Positions 43,930-54,585 of a stretch of 64,000 nucleotides of DNA are shown one piece after another. The DNA is from Flaveria trinervia (lineage: Eukaryota > Streptophyta > Magnoliopsida > Asterales > Asteraceae): NCBI GenBank assembly GCA_025506515.1, contig CM046452.1, positions 44,632,562 to 44,696,561 of the forward strand. Direction: 5' to 3'. The first letter of the stretch is position 1. Every line of letters begins with the position of its first letter. The position numbers were made by a program, and so were the translations under genes. The notes beneath the pieces are model-generated. The model searched no databases and had not been told where the DNA came from. It was given only the letters and a program-made list of their open reading frames with translations.

Positions 43930-46900
43930 TAGTGCAGCATACCAAGCCTTACACTAGGTTTTGGAAAGTCGAGCTATCCAAAGGCTTAGTAAAAATGTCT
44001 GCAAGCTCATCAGCACTAGGCACAAACTTTGATCAATCAGACCTTTTTCAAAACAGTCCCTAATAAAATGATGTTTGATCTCTATATGTTTGGTCCTAGA
44101 GTGCGGACAGGATTCTTGACAATGCAAAGAGCTGAAACATTGTCCATTAATAATGAGTCTTAGTCTCTGTAATGCCATAATCCAGAAGTTGGTTCTGAAG
44201 CCAGAGTACCTGAGAAGTACAGCTTGCAGCAGCAATGTACTCTGCTTCAGTAGTGGATGTAGCAACAAATGTTGTTTTCTTACTCTGCCAAGAATCAAAC
44301 AGTTGCCTAGAATTGACATCCACCAGAAGTTGACTTTCTGGTAATTACACCCTGCATAGTCACTATCAGAAAAAGCAACCAATTTGCAAGAGTGTCCAGT
44401 GGAATACCATAAACCTAGAGATTGTGTACCTTGCAGACATCTAAAGATTCTTTGACTGCAATCAAGTGACTCTTTAGGAGCAGCCTGAAATCTAGCACAA
44501 ACACACGTTGCAAACATGATATCTGGTCTAGAAGCTGTTAAGTACATCAAGAACCCAATCATACATCTGAAAGTGTTTCATCAACAGCCTTACCTTTTTG
44601 ATCTGCATCCAGTTGTGTGGTGTTGCACATGGGAGTAGAACAGGGCTTACAATTTTGTAAATCAAACTTATTCAAAGATCTTTTGTATATTTAGACTGAT
44701 GAATAAAAGTCCCATCAGCCTTTTGTTTGATTGCAGTCCTAGAAAGAACTGTAATTCTCCCATTGCATCATTTCAAACTTCTTGTGCATTAAATGGTAAA
44801 AGTCATCACACAACTGTGGATCAGAGGATGCAAAAATAATATCATCAACATAAATTTGAACAAGTAGCTTATGCTGATCACCTTCTTAATGAATAAAGTT
44901 TTATCTATGGAGCCTCTAGTGAAATTATTTTGAAGAAGAAATTTGATAATGTCTCATACCAGGCTCTAGGAGCTTGTTTCAACCCATAAAGCGCTTATCA
45001 AGCTTGTATACCCAATTTGGATGTTTATTATCCTCAAAACCTGGTGGTTGACACACATAAACTTCTTCATTTTATTTACCATATAAAAATGCACTTTTAA
45101 CATCCATCTGAAAAACTTTAAAATTAGAAATGCAACATAGGCTAAGAACAATCTAATTGCATCCAGTCTGGCTATAAGGGGCAAAGGTCTCATCATAATC
45201 AATACCTTCTTCTTGTGAAAACCCCTGAACAACCAGTCTGGCCTTGTTCTTACAATAAGCCCATTTCATTTGTTTTGTTCTAAACACCCATTTAGTGCCT
45301 ATTGCTACTTACCTGGGGGTAGAGGAACCAGTTTCCACACTTGCTGTTTCTTGAACTGAAGTAGCTCAAGCTGCATGGCTTCCACCCATCCATTGTCTCT
45401 CAAAGCAACATGATAGTTCATTGGCTCTTGCTGACTGATGAAGAGAGCATAGAAGCACAAGTTAGACAATTGACTTCTGGTGTTGAGATGCCAGCATTGA
45501 TACCACCATGATTTGAGACATGGGGTGATCTTCAGCTCTTGGTGCACAATAAGATCAGTGCAAGTGTTTGTAGCCGGTTCAGCATCAGCAGATGTTGATT
45601 CAGATTCTTGAAACCAAGTATTAGATGGCAAATCACACGATGTAGAGGAATCAGAAATCTCATCAGCATTTGTTGTGGATGGAGCTGCTGAAGGTATGGA
45701 ACACCAAGTTTAGCAGACTCAGGCAGTTGGTCACTGAACTTGAAAAGGGAGTACTGATATCATCATCTTCAGTACCACCAGGTGGAAGACTTGCCGCAGA
45801 ATATGATTTTCCACATGATCTGCAACAGCTGGAGTTTGATAGTAGCATATTGCAGTATGTCCAGATCAAACAACTCCACAAGGTTCTGTGGAATTTTATC
45901 CTTAGGAGATTCATTGAATTTCACATGCAAGGTTTCTTCAACTATCTTTGTTCTGCAGTTGAAGACTCTGTAAGCCTTGCAAGTGGATGAATAACCTACA
46001 AAATACCCTGCATCCACCTTAGGATCAAATTTTTGGAGTTGACCCTTTGTGTTGAGAATGAAACAAGGACATCCAAAGGCTCTGAAGAATGAAATCAAAG
46101 GAGCCAAATGATGTAGAGCTTCATATGGAGTCTTCATCAACCTCTGATTTACTAACCACTCTATTCTGCACATAGCAAGCTGTATTGACAGCTTCAGCCC
46201 AAAAGGTCAAAGGCAAACAGAGTCAGCCAACATGGACCTTACAGCTTCAAAAAGTCCTGTTCTTTCTCTCCACTACTCCATTTTGTTCTGGAGTCCTTGG
46301 ATGCTAAACTGCCTTTTGATTCCTTTTGAAAGATAAAAATCATCAAGTGTATGGTTTCTGAATTCAGTACCATTGTCACTCCTTATACACTTGACTGATA
46401 GGGAATACTGCTTCTCAACATACAGCATAAAGTTTGTAATCTTTTGAGCAACCTCATCCTTTGAATGTAGAAAGAAAGTCCATACGAATCTAGAGTAATC
46501 ATCCACAATTACCAGACAGTATTTCTTCTTTGCCATGCTCATCACTCTCACAGGACCAATAGATCCATGTGCATTACTGCAAGCAGGCAGTGGACTTAGG
46601 TTCTTCAATGGGAGGGAATGAGACTTTTGGTGTTTTCCTTTCAAACAAGCAGTGCAGGCTTCATCACAATGGAACTCCTTGATTGATAAACCTCTCACTA
46701 AACGATTGTGGATCAGCTGATTCATGTTTCTGAGATTGACATGACCCAGCCTTCTATGCCATAGTTTAGATTCCTGAAGAGAGGCTTTGGAGAACAGGCA
46801 TGGATGACCCTTCAAATCAATCTTCTTTGACAATCCAAGGCATACACTCTTCCGATCCTGTTGGCCTTCAAGAGAGTATGTTCATCCATTACCTTGTCAA

Positions 46901-47212
46901 TCAGCCTCAGAACTTGGGAAGATAGAATCCTGCAGTTCTGGCTTGTGAAAAGTGCAACATGCCCTTTATCACACATCTGACTGACACTCAGCAGATTATA
47001 CTTGAGATTCTCCACATGGTTGACATCATCAAACCTGATTTGTCCATTAGACACATATCCTTTCCCAATGATGTAACCTCTGGCATCATTTCCTAATGAA
47101 ACAAATCCCTTCTTTCCTTGAGAGTAGTCATTAAGAAGAGAACTGCTCCCAGTCATATGCATAGATCCTCCACTGTCCACATACAAGATGCTCCTTTGGC
47201 ATGTTGAAGAAC
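43930..47212 (-). pseudogene. pol of the nested copia B element, broken
   Basis: Protease: YVDSGGSMHMTG at about 47183-47148. GAG-pre-integrase: 46780-46600 with HRRLGHVNLRNMNQ and CTACLKGKHQKSHS. Integrase core: 46600-46250 with LVIVDDYSRFVWTFFL and IRSDNGTEF; the third acidic residue lies in NGVVER in another frame. The integrase C-terminal part (FGCPCFILN, GYFVGYS) is at 46173-45900. RT: 45450-44600, with an intact YVDD at 44852-44841 but several frameshifts. RNase H: 44562-43954 with FSDSDYAGCN. Unusually complete, but no continuous frame. Confidence 0.88.
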
Positions 47213-47227
47213 CTGCATAAAAGAAAA

Positions 47228-50092
47228 CTAGTTAGATTTTGAGACCCAAACCTTTTTGGTTTTGGGTCTGTTTTCATCAACAGATGCAACCATAACTTGT
47301 CTTATGATTAACAGCTAAAGAAGGAGATGGTGCTGAAATGGATTCCTTGGATTTGGGCTGGAATGCCTTTTCAGTGATTTGATCACAGGTGCATCTAATT
47401 GGTTAACTCTCCCTAACAAATGCTGAACCATCATAACAAGTTGTGTCTGATTTGTAGCCAAAGCTTTCAGCTCTTGTGACATATCAGTACTTGTGTTTGA
47501 TGAGTTCCTGTGATCCACCATTTCCTCCTTAAAATTAACAGACTTAGTCTGATGTTTATTATGAGGAGCACCATTAGTTGTTTTCTGATGAACCTTATCC
47601 TTCTTTTTGAATTTGGTTGAAGGCTTGGGTTTATCACAATGGAATGATTGCGGTACAAACCTAGTCTCAAACTCAGTTTTCATTTCATCCATCTGGATTT
47701 TAATGAGCTTATCTCTGTTGAGTTTGGAACCCTTTCTGTACCAACATTCATCAGAAAGATGATTGAATTTACCACATATTCACATGGCTTATTCTTCATC
47801 TTGGATTGATCAACTGCTGATGTGGAAACTACTGAAGGTGTGCTCTTCAGTACTTTCCTTCTTTCAGTAATTTTGTTCAGTACTGACGAATCTGTAACTA
47901 CTGAAGAATTGTTCTTCAGCTGTTCATTGTCAGCAGTTGTTAATCCATTTATTTCAGCTGATTTGAAATGCTTTTCAGTTGTTGTAACTTGCCCTTCAGT
48001 ACTTAAGTTACTTTGAGGGACAACATCTGAAATACTCAGCTTCATGTGCTTATCAGTAGTTAACCCATCAGCCAATTGACTTGCTGAGGTATCAACCCTT
48101 ATTTCATCTTGTGATTTTGGGAGATCACTTGTGGATGATGCACATGATAATGTGGTTTGGAGATTGCTTTCACTTTCAGATTTTACTATTGGTTTTGGAG
48201 TAAAATCTGTTGGAGGTGCAATATGGTTATAACCAATTCCAAACTTCACATTTGAAGCAGATTGCTTACTGAGCAGCATTTCAAATCCCTTGCAGCATGA
48301 CACCCAGCGGTCACACTCAACTTGGGTAACTGCAAGTTTTTCTTTGAGTTCCTTATGGTTCTCAAGAATGACCTCTAGCTTAGCCTTTTCATCATTTAAT
48401 TGGTATTTAAGCTTATAAATCTCATCATCTTTGTCCTTAAGGACAGACTCATATTCAGCTTTTCTTTTGGAAATAGTTTGCTCAAGCTCTAGATTTTGAT
48501 TAATTACAGCTACATTTGCTTCTCTAATAGAGACAAATGCATCTATGCAAGATTTAGAACAAAGCTTGGCCTTAGCCTCAGAGGATACCTGTGTTACCTG
48601 TGAAGAAGATGCATTGGAGCATGAACTCTCAGTAGATTCCAGGGCCATGAGAGCTAGATTCCCAAAAGAATGTTCACCACCATGTTGACCATCACCAGTA
48701 AATAATTGCTCAGTACCAGAGAGATAATCTGGTAAACTGCTCCAGTCAACATTACCAGGGGTGAAAAAGCTATGATGAGGTTGTGATTGAGATGGTAGAG
48801 GCTCAGGTAATGCTTGTGGTTGTTGTGCAGTAGGAACTTGAACTGGATTTGGCTGAGGCATGTAATAGCAGGGATACGGATATGAAATTGGACCCTGAGG
48901 GACAAAATATGCAGGCGAAACAGGTTGTGAATGATGACCAGAACTAGCAGGATGTTGCCCCTTGTTTTGTGGACTAGTGCTTGGAAAAGTCACAAAGGGT
49001 GCAGAGGAGTTAGATCCAAAAGATCTACACTCTCTTGCAAAGTGTCCAAGCCTTTGGCATTTATGACACCTCAACTTACACTTGTCAAAACCAACTTTGG
49101 TTTTGCCAGAGAGTCCTGGAAATTTCCTGTCAGTCCTCTTGTAGAACTTCTGAGATCTGATATTAATCAAGGCCATTTGGCTCAAAATATCCATCTCTTC
49201 TAGATCATCATCAGCTATTCCTTTCAAATCATCCATGATAAAACATAAATTGTCACTATTACAGCCTGAGTGACTATCAATACCAACGAATGCATGATCT
49301 GAACTGTTTGAAGAGAATCTATATGCTCATCATAATTACTTTCAGATGCAGCATATTCTGACTCATGACCAACCAAGGCAGTGTTCCCTGGTACAAAGTC
49401 ATCAGTGAGCTTTCCTGATGATGCCAGTTTCCTTTTCTGCTCTATCTCTCTCTCAAATGTAAGCAGTTTCCCATGAAGTTGGGTGAGAGATAGTTTATCC
49501 AGATTTGCATTGGAGCGTAGGACAATAGTGTATGTGTCCCATCTCTCAGGCAGTGATCTAAGGAATCTGTTGTTCATCTGGCTATTGGTATATTCATGTT
49601 TCCATTTTTAGCTCAGAGATCAAACTGGAAAAATGCTCAAACTGTTGAGTCAGTGTCTCACCCTTCCTATGAGAAAATGTTTCATATTGTTGGGCAAGGA
49701 TTTCTCTGTTGTTTGCTAAGACCTCATTAGTTCCACCGAATTGTTCCTTTAGTGCATTCCAAAGGTCATGAGCAGTTTCATGATGCATAAGCCCTGAAAA
49801 GATTTCATTCGGCAGTGCCATGGCCAGAATTCCATGGGCTTTAACATCAATCTCAAACAGTTTCCGATCTTCATCTGAGTATTGTTCCTTCTTCTTCGGA
49901 ACCATTTGATGGTTTCCGGATTGTTCACCATAGGCTTATGTGGACCATGTACCACCGATGTCCAACAACTGAACTGTTAACAGACAGGTGATGAAGCATT
50001 CTTCGTTGCCATATGTTATACTCAGTCCTAACCAGCATCGGAAGCTTGGTTGAAGAACCGGTATTGTGAGGGTCGTTAGAAGGAGTAGTCAT
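47228..50092 (-). pseudogene. gag of the nested copia B element, nearly complete but frameshifted
   Basis: Starts at the ATG at 50092 (MTTPSNDPHN). UBN2-type domain at about 49950-49230 (WNALKEQFGGTNEV; FLRSLPERWDTYTIV). A 518-codon open frame (49236-47680) carries the first zinc knuckle, CHKCQRLGHFAREC, at about 49080-49039, a Pro/Gln-rich region, and a Glu/Lys-rich coiled coil at about 48520-48300. A second knuckle lies at about 47794-47755 (CEY, then GKFNHLSDEC in a shifted frame), with a frameshift inside it. A basic tail ends VWVSKSN and TAG at 47230-47228. The middle contains CTGAAGA/TCTTCAGTA words that recur in the LTR. Earlier frameshifts lie near 49940, 49590 and 49240. Confidence 0.82.
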
Positions 50093-50306
50093 TCTCAGAT
50101 TCAACCAAAATCAATTAAGTTTTAACAGATTAGAACAGAACACAACAGACCAATTGAACCAAGAGAAAACAGAAAGCAATAAAACGAAAGTAGAAGAAAT
50201 TCAATTTAACTATAACCGATTCTTGCAGATATGCTAATTCAATCAAATGCAGATATCGATTAGCAATTTCAATGATCAGTTGTTAGATCGATCAATGATT
50301 AACCAG

Positions 50307-50318
50307 CTCTGATACCAA
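50307..50318 (-). other. Primer-binding site of the nested copia B element
   Basis: On the minus strand TGGTATCAGAGC lies two bases after the 5' LTR end. It is of the initiator-Met tRNA type. Confidence 0.9.
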
Positions 50319-50320
50319 TT

Positions 50321-51153
50321 GTTAGGATCAGTGATCTACGTTTGATTGATTAGAGAGTATTGTAGCAGAAATCAAACAATGAATTAGACAATTCACAAGA
50401 ATACAGTTGATATTCAAAGTAAGAACAAACGATTATAGAAAGAATTCTTCAAGTCAAAGATTTCATTCAATACGCGCTTTCGTGGTGGCAAAATGTCACA
50501 CTTACAATCAGGTCAATCGTCCCTTATATAAGAATGTCGTGGTGGAACATTCTTTATATAGGAGATGTGACGTCTGCTGATGTCATTTGATAGTGACATC
50601 TAACAGAATTATTCAGACTACTGAAAGTTAACACAACTACTGAAGATGTCAAAACAGCTGACACCTTCTTACAAAAATACTAAGTGTTAACCGTCACTAC
50701 AACTACTGAAAAGAAACTACTGAAACTACAACGACTGAAGAACATGCTCTTCAGTCGTTTTACAGATACTGAAACATAAAGAAACTTCTGAAAGGAAACC
50801 ATCACAACAACTGAAGAATGCTTCTTCAGCTGTTGTAACAAACTCTAAAGGCTTCAGTACTTGTACTTGAACTTCAGCTGTTGTCATCAGCTGATGTCTT
50901 CAGACTTTGGTCTTCAGCTGTTGAAGTCTTCAGTACTTTAGTCTTTAGCTGTTGAAGTCTTTAGTACTTTAGTCTTCAGCTGTTGATCTTCAGACTTTGG
51001 TCTTCAGCTGTTGAAGTCTTCAGTACTTTAGTCTTCAGCTGTTGAAGTCTTCAGACTTTGTCAAACAGTTGATCAAGTCTTCAGCAGTTGTTGTGATGTC
51101 CGTAGGACTTAGAGGTTTTTCTGATCAGGCTCATTGGTTCTTTGGGTCCAACA
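50321..51153 (-). repeat. 5' LTR of the nested copia B element (833 bp)
   Basis: On the minus strand it starts TGTTGGACC and ends GATCCTAACA. It has small differences from the 3' LTR, including a short insertion (about 12-15 bases) near 50706-50717. The U3 array spans about 50870-51080 and the TATA-like pair about 50515-50565. Confidence 0.92.
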
Positions 51154-51158
51154 ATCTG
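51154..51158. repeat. Target-site duplication ATCTG, right copy
   Basis: Identical to 38959-38963 on the other side of the nested element. Confidence 0.9.
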
Positions 51159-51616
51159 AACCTATGAGAGTAGAAGACCCAACTGAGAAAGACAATGAAG
51201 ATCAATCCGGTACTGCAAGCCAATCTTCTCAGTTAAAAGTTGTAAAGAGAAAGAAAAGGATGGCTTCTAAACCAAAGCCAAAGAAGAAGAACAAGACTGC
51301 ATCCTTTTCTAAACCTCAGGATGAGTCAGAACATCATGAGGATGTACAGCCAGAGGATGCTTCATCATCACCCATTCCAATAGCTCCTCTTGCATCAGAA
51401 AGACCCATCCTGTCCTGGACATACATTAAAAATCCAGAAAGGTGGCATGTCATCAGAGATCATGGTATTGAGAATGTCTACACTTGGCAAGACATGTTTC
51501 AGTTGCCTCTGCATGATCTCTTTGACATGAGAAGATACTTTGATAGTCTGAAGGATCCTGATCATCTTATGAAGAAAGGGTTGGTTATTACCCTGATGAG
51601 GACTATTGATATCTGA
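51159..51616 (+). pseudogene. ORF3 of the outer copia A element, part 2 (C-terminal)
   Basis: Continues ORF3 after the inserted B element and is open from 51134 to the stop at 51614-51616. It begins with an acidic/Ser-rich stretch, then a Lys-rich stretch (KRKKRMASKPKPKKKNKT), which could be a nuclear localisation signal, then the C-terminal domain with RPILSWTY, NPERWHVIRD and YTWQDMFQLPLHDLFDMRR. The domain is also present at 9745-10050. Separation from part 1 by 12.2 kb of opposite-strand sequence makes the gene non-functional. Confidence 0.75.
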
Positions 51617-51646
51617 AGTCTTCAAGAGTTTTGGTAGCATTAGCCT

Positions 51647-51654
51647 AGGGGGAG
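51647..51654 (+). other. Polypurine tract of the outer copia A element
   Basis: AGGGGGAG then TT and the 3' LTR start TGTAGAG. Confidence 0.85.
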
Positions 51655-51656
51655 TT

Positions 51657-52451
51657 TGTAGAGAATATGTATAGAGGCTGAAGCAACCAAAGTCTTCCTG
51701 CATGCATGCTGCACAAGTACCGAAGAAGAATGCTTCGGAAGTTTCACACATACAACAGAAAAATTCTAAGTGTGAAATCTTCCGAAGCCAAGACCAATAT
51801 CTTCCGAAGACAAAGATGAAGTCTTCCAAAGCTTCAAAGACAAGTCTTTCGAAGCTCCACACTTGAAGACAGATTTCTTCTGAAGACTTTTAGTAACATG
51901 CTTTATCTGATGTACTTTTCCATAAAGCTGGACCCCTTTCCGTTGCAACTCCGTAAAGTCACCAAGGTATATGAGTTGGTGAAAAGGTCCATGCTTTTGG
52001 TAACTTTACATTAAGGTCTTGAGTTTGTAACTTTCTACTTCATGTACTTTATTCTTTTTGTAATAGATAAGGATGTGAGCAATAGCATGTCATAGTCACT
52101 AGTCAAAAGGCAATCTGCCTTTTGACTTTACAAATGATTTTGTTTGTGTCAAGTCAATTGTATCCAGCTGGCTTTCATAGTATAGCCGGCTGTAGGATGT
52201 AGTATAAGTATCTCATGTTCTTGTAACTTTCCTTTATGCTTTGTAACACTTGTAATAGAATTTAAGAAAGCAATATACTGCATTTTTTAAAACCATGCAC
52301 TTGTGTAGCTTGTTCTTTTGTTCTGTCTCTTACTTTATTACTTGTGTTCTTAGTGTCTTATTGTGGTTAATTCAGTTTGTTGTTTGATTAAGTTAAGTTA
52401 CTCTCCTCTTTGTGTTGTTGTGTTGTAAGTGACCCCTTCACCGGTCCTGTA
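51657..52451 (+). repeat. 3' LTR of the outer copia A element (795 bp)
   Basis: Starts TGTAGAGAATATG, ends GGTCCTGTA, followed by the CTCTC duplication. It keeps more intact CTTCCGAAG words than the 5' LTR. The terminal CA is mutated to TA. Confidence 0.9.
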
Positions 52452-52456
52452 CTCTC
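52452..52456. repeat. Target-site duplication CTCTC, right copy
   Basis: Matches 28243-28247 on the left of the outer element. Confidence 0.75.
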
Positions 52457-53743
52457 TCAACTTCATTCCAGAAATTTATATGCATAATATCATCAAATTA
52501 TATGAATTAAAAGATTTATTAGATTATTGCTCAAATATACATATAAGCGCCAGTTCATCAAATTGTAAAATTTACATAGTTTACATATATGAAATATAAC
52601 ACTTAATCTAATAGCAATAATATGGTAAACTGCTATTAAAAATCCTTAATTTATTAATAATTTATTAAAATCTATAAAAACAATTTCATCTACTAAAACA
52701 ACACTCAATTCAACGCCAACAATATACCAAAACAATATAATTCAGCAAAAAAATCAACACTAAAACAATAGAAAAACTATAAAAAAATAAATGCTAAAAC
52801 AACATAAAGTTCGGTTGTAGAAACTATAGTTTATCCAAACAATTACAATTACTTTGGTAATAGATTATTATACACATTTAAATGATTAGATACGCGGATT
52901 TAGAACCATAGTTCTAAAAAAATATCATACAAAAACACTAGCTTGGAAGCTTAAAAAATTAAAAGAAGCTTGAAACTTGGTATATGTAACAAATCAACAA
53001 CAAATAATGTAGATTAACTTACATATATGATAACATGTAACGTATACATTAGTTTTGAGAATATTATATAAACTTAAGCAATTTACATAGATGTAGGTTA
53101 GTGTATATAGAAAAATATTTGTTAATAGTATGTAAGTTATGTATACGTAAGTTAGTGTATCAAATTTACATATACGTTAGCAAATTTGCACATTCAAATT
53201 ATAAAAACCAATATTACATTGTTATAATTATGATTCAAAAGACTAAACATGACATTTATATATAGAAGGATCCTAAGAAAACCAAAATGTTATGTGAAAA
53301 CTAAAGAAAACCAATGAAATTGGTCACGTAATTTACAAAATCTTTTTCACCACCCTTTATATTTATGCGTATATATAAATAAGGGTATGGATCAAAATAT
53401 AAAAATTTTAGAATGGTTTTACATATACGTCATATATAGGTTACATATACGTAACGTTTTCATTTGACATAGTATTACATATACGTAAAACTCTTCATTC
53501 TCGTATTTATGTTCAACATATATGTAAGAAAAGCTTAAATACCTTTTAACAAGTAAAATAACAAAAAACTTATGAATTATGTTATTAATTTCCTTAGATT
53601 TTTTTATTTTCACATAACTGTTGGTTTTCTTAAGAACCCTTCCTTATATATATACATGTGGACATATTTAAATATATGTTTACATATATGTAACCAAGTT
53701 TATATATACCTTTACCTATTTGTAATGAAGTTTACATACAAGT
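52457..53743. other. AT-rich non-coding DNA with TTACATATACGTAA-type words
   Basis: No gene. Palindromic words of the type TTACATATACGTAA or TTACATATATGTAA recur at about 53142-53150, 53165, 53421, 53448, 53474, 53517 and 53680. A MITE-like inverted-repeat element occupies 53266-53641. A minus-strand frame at 53419-53613 is AT-rich and not supported as a gene. Confidence 0.55.
53266..53641. mobile_element. MITE-like element with about 35-bp terminal inverted repeats
   Basis: The left end reads AAGGATCCTAAGAAAACC and continues to ATGTTATGTGAAAA (53300). The reverse complement of 53607-53641 reads AAGGGTTCTTAAGAAAACC then AACAGTTATGTGAAAA. The arms match at about five of every six positions. 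Total length 376 bp, non-coding and AT-rich, as for a MITE. The flanks are both TATATA-rich, so the target duplication is ambiguous and the superfamily cannot be set. Confidence 0.6.
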
Positions 53744-54545
53744 TGTAAGGAATACATGTTAAGGCTGATGCAACTCCAAACACTTCAAGTTTCCTGCATG
53801 CTGCACAAGTACATTGAAGAAGAATGTTTCGGAAGTTTCACACATGCAACATAAAAATTCTAAGTGTGAAATCTTCCGAAGCCAAGACCAATATCTTCCG
53901 AAGCCAAAGATGAAGTCTTCCGAAGTTTCAGTGACAAAGTCTTCCGAAGCCAACACTTGAAGACAGATTTCTTCTGAAGACTTTTAGTGTACATGCTTTA
54001 TCTTATGTACTTTACATAAAGCTGGACCTCTTTCCGCTGCAACTCTGTAAAGTCACCAACTTGCATGAGTTGGTGAAAAGGTCCATGCTTTAAGTAACTG
54101 TACATTGAGATCTTGTGTCTGCAAATTTCTACTTCATGTACATTATCCTTTTTGTAATATATTAGGATATGAGCTATGGCATGTCATAGTCACAAGTCAA
54201 AAGGCAATCTTCCTTTTGACTCTACAATTGATTTTGTGTTGCGTCTAGTCAATTGTATCCAGCTGGCCTTCAAAGTAATGAACGGCTGTAGGATGTAGTA
54301 TATGTATCTCAATTGCTTGTAACTTTCCTGTATGCTTTGTAACACTTGTAATAGAACTTGAGAAGGCAATATATTGCAATCTTGAAAACCATTTCCTTGT
54401 GTCTTGTTATCTTGTTCTGTCTCTTACTTACTTGTGTTTTTAGTATCATCTATTATGGTTAATCCAGTTTCACTGTTTGATTAGTCAAGTTAATCTCCTC
54501 TTTGTGTTGTTGTGTTGTAAGTTGACCACCCTTCACCGTCTTGCA
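53744..54545 (+). repeat. 5' LTR of copia A3 (802 bp)
   Basis: Starts TGTAAGGAATACATG (TGTAGAG in other copies), ends CGTCTTGCA and is followed by a PBS. Five CTTCCGAAG words are intact, more than in the 5' LTR of the outer element. Confidence 0.88.
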
Positions 54546-54547
54546 TT

Positions 54548-54559
54548 TGGTATCAGAGC
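54548..54559 (+). other. Primer-binding site of copia A3
   Basis: TGGTATCAGAGC lies two bases after the LTR end. Confidence 0.88.
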
Positions 54560-54585
54560 TATCCAGGCTCTTGATATAAGATCTT

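Larger units (their letters stand above)
38964..51153 (-). mobile_element. Complete copia family B element (12,190 bp), nested in the A element
   Basis: Reading on the minus strand: 5' LTR 51153-50321, PBS, gag, protease, integrase, RT, RNase H, spacer with tandem repeats, ORF3, PPT, 3' LTR 39784-38964. The 5-bp target duplication is perfect. The LTRs (833 and 821 bp) differ by only a few percent by eye, fewer than the outer pair, as expected for a later insertion. The coding region nevertheless carries several frameshifts, so it is not autonomous now. The large size and ORF3 again suggest the SIRE/Maximus group. Confidence 0.93.
28248..52451 (+). mobile_element. Outer copia family A element with both LTRs, split by a family B element
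   Basis: LTRs of 797 and 795 bp, a PBS, gag, pol, spacer, ORF3 and a polypurine tract are all present in order. A 12,190-bp family B element plus its 5-bp duplication interrupts ORF3 at 38964-51158; without it the element is about 12.0 kb. Its size, the extra ORF after pol and the initiator-Met primer site resemble the SIRE/Maximus lineage of copia elements. The LTRs differ by roughly one base in ten by eye, and many differences are CG to TG or CA. The 3' LTR ends CCTGTA instead of CCTGCA. Confidence 0.9.
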
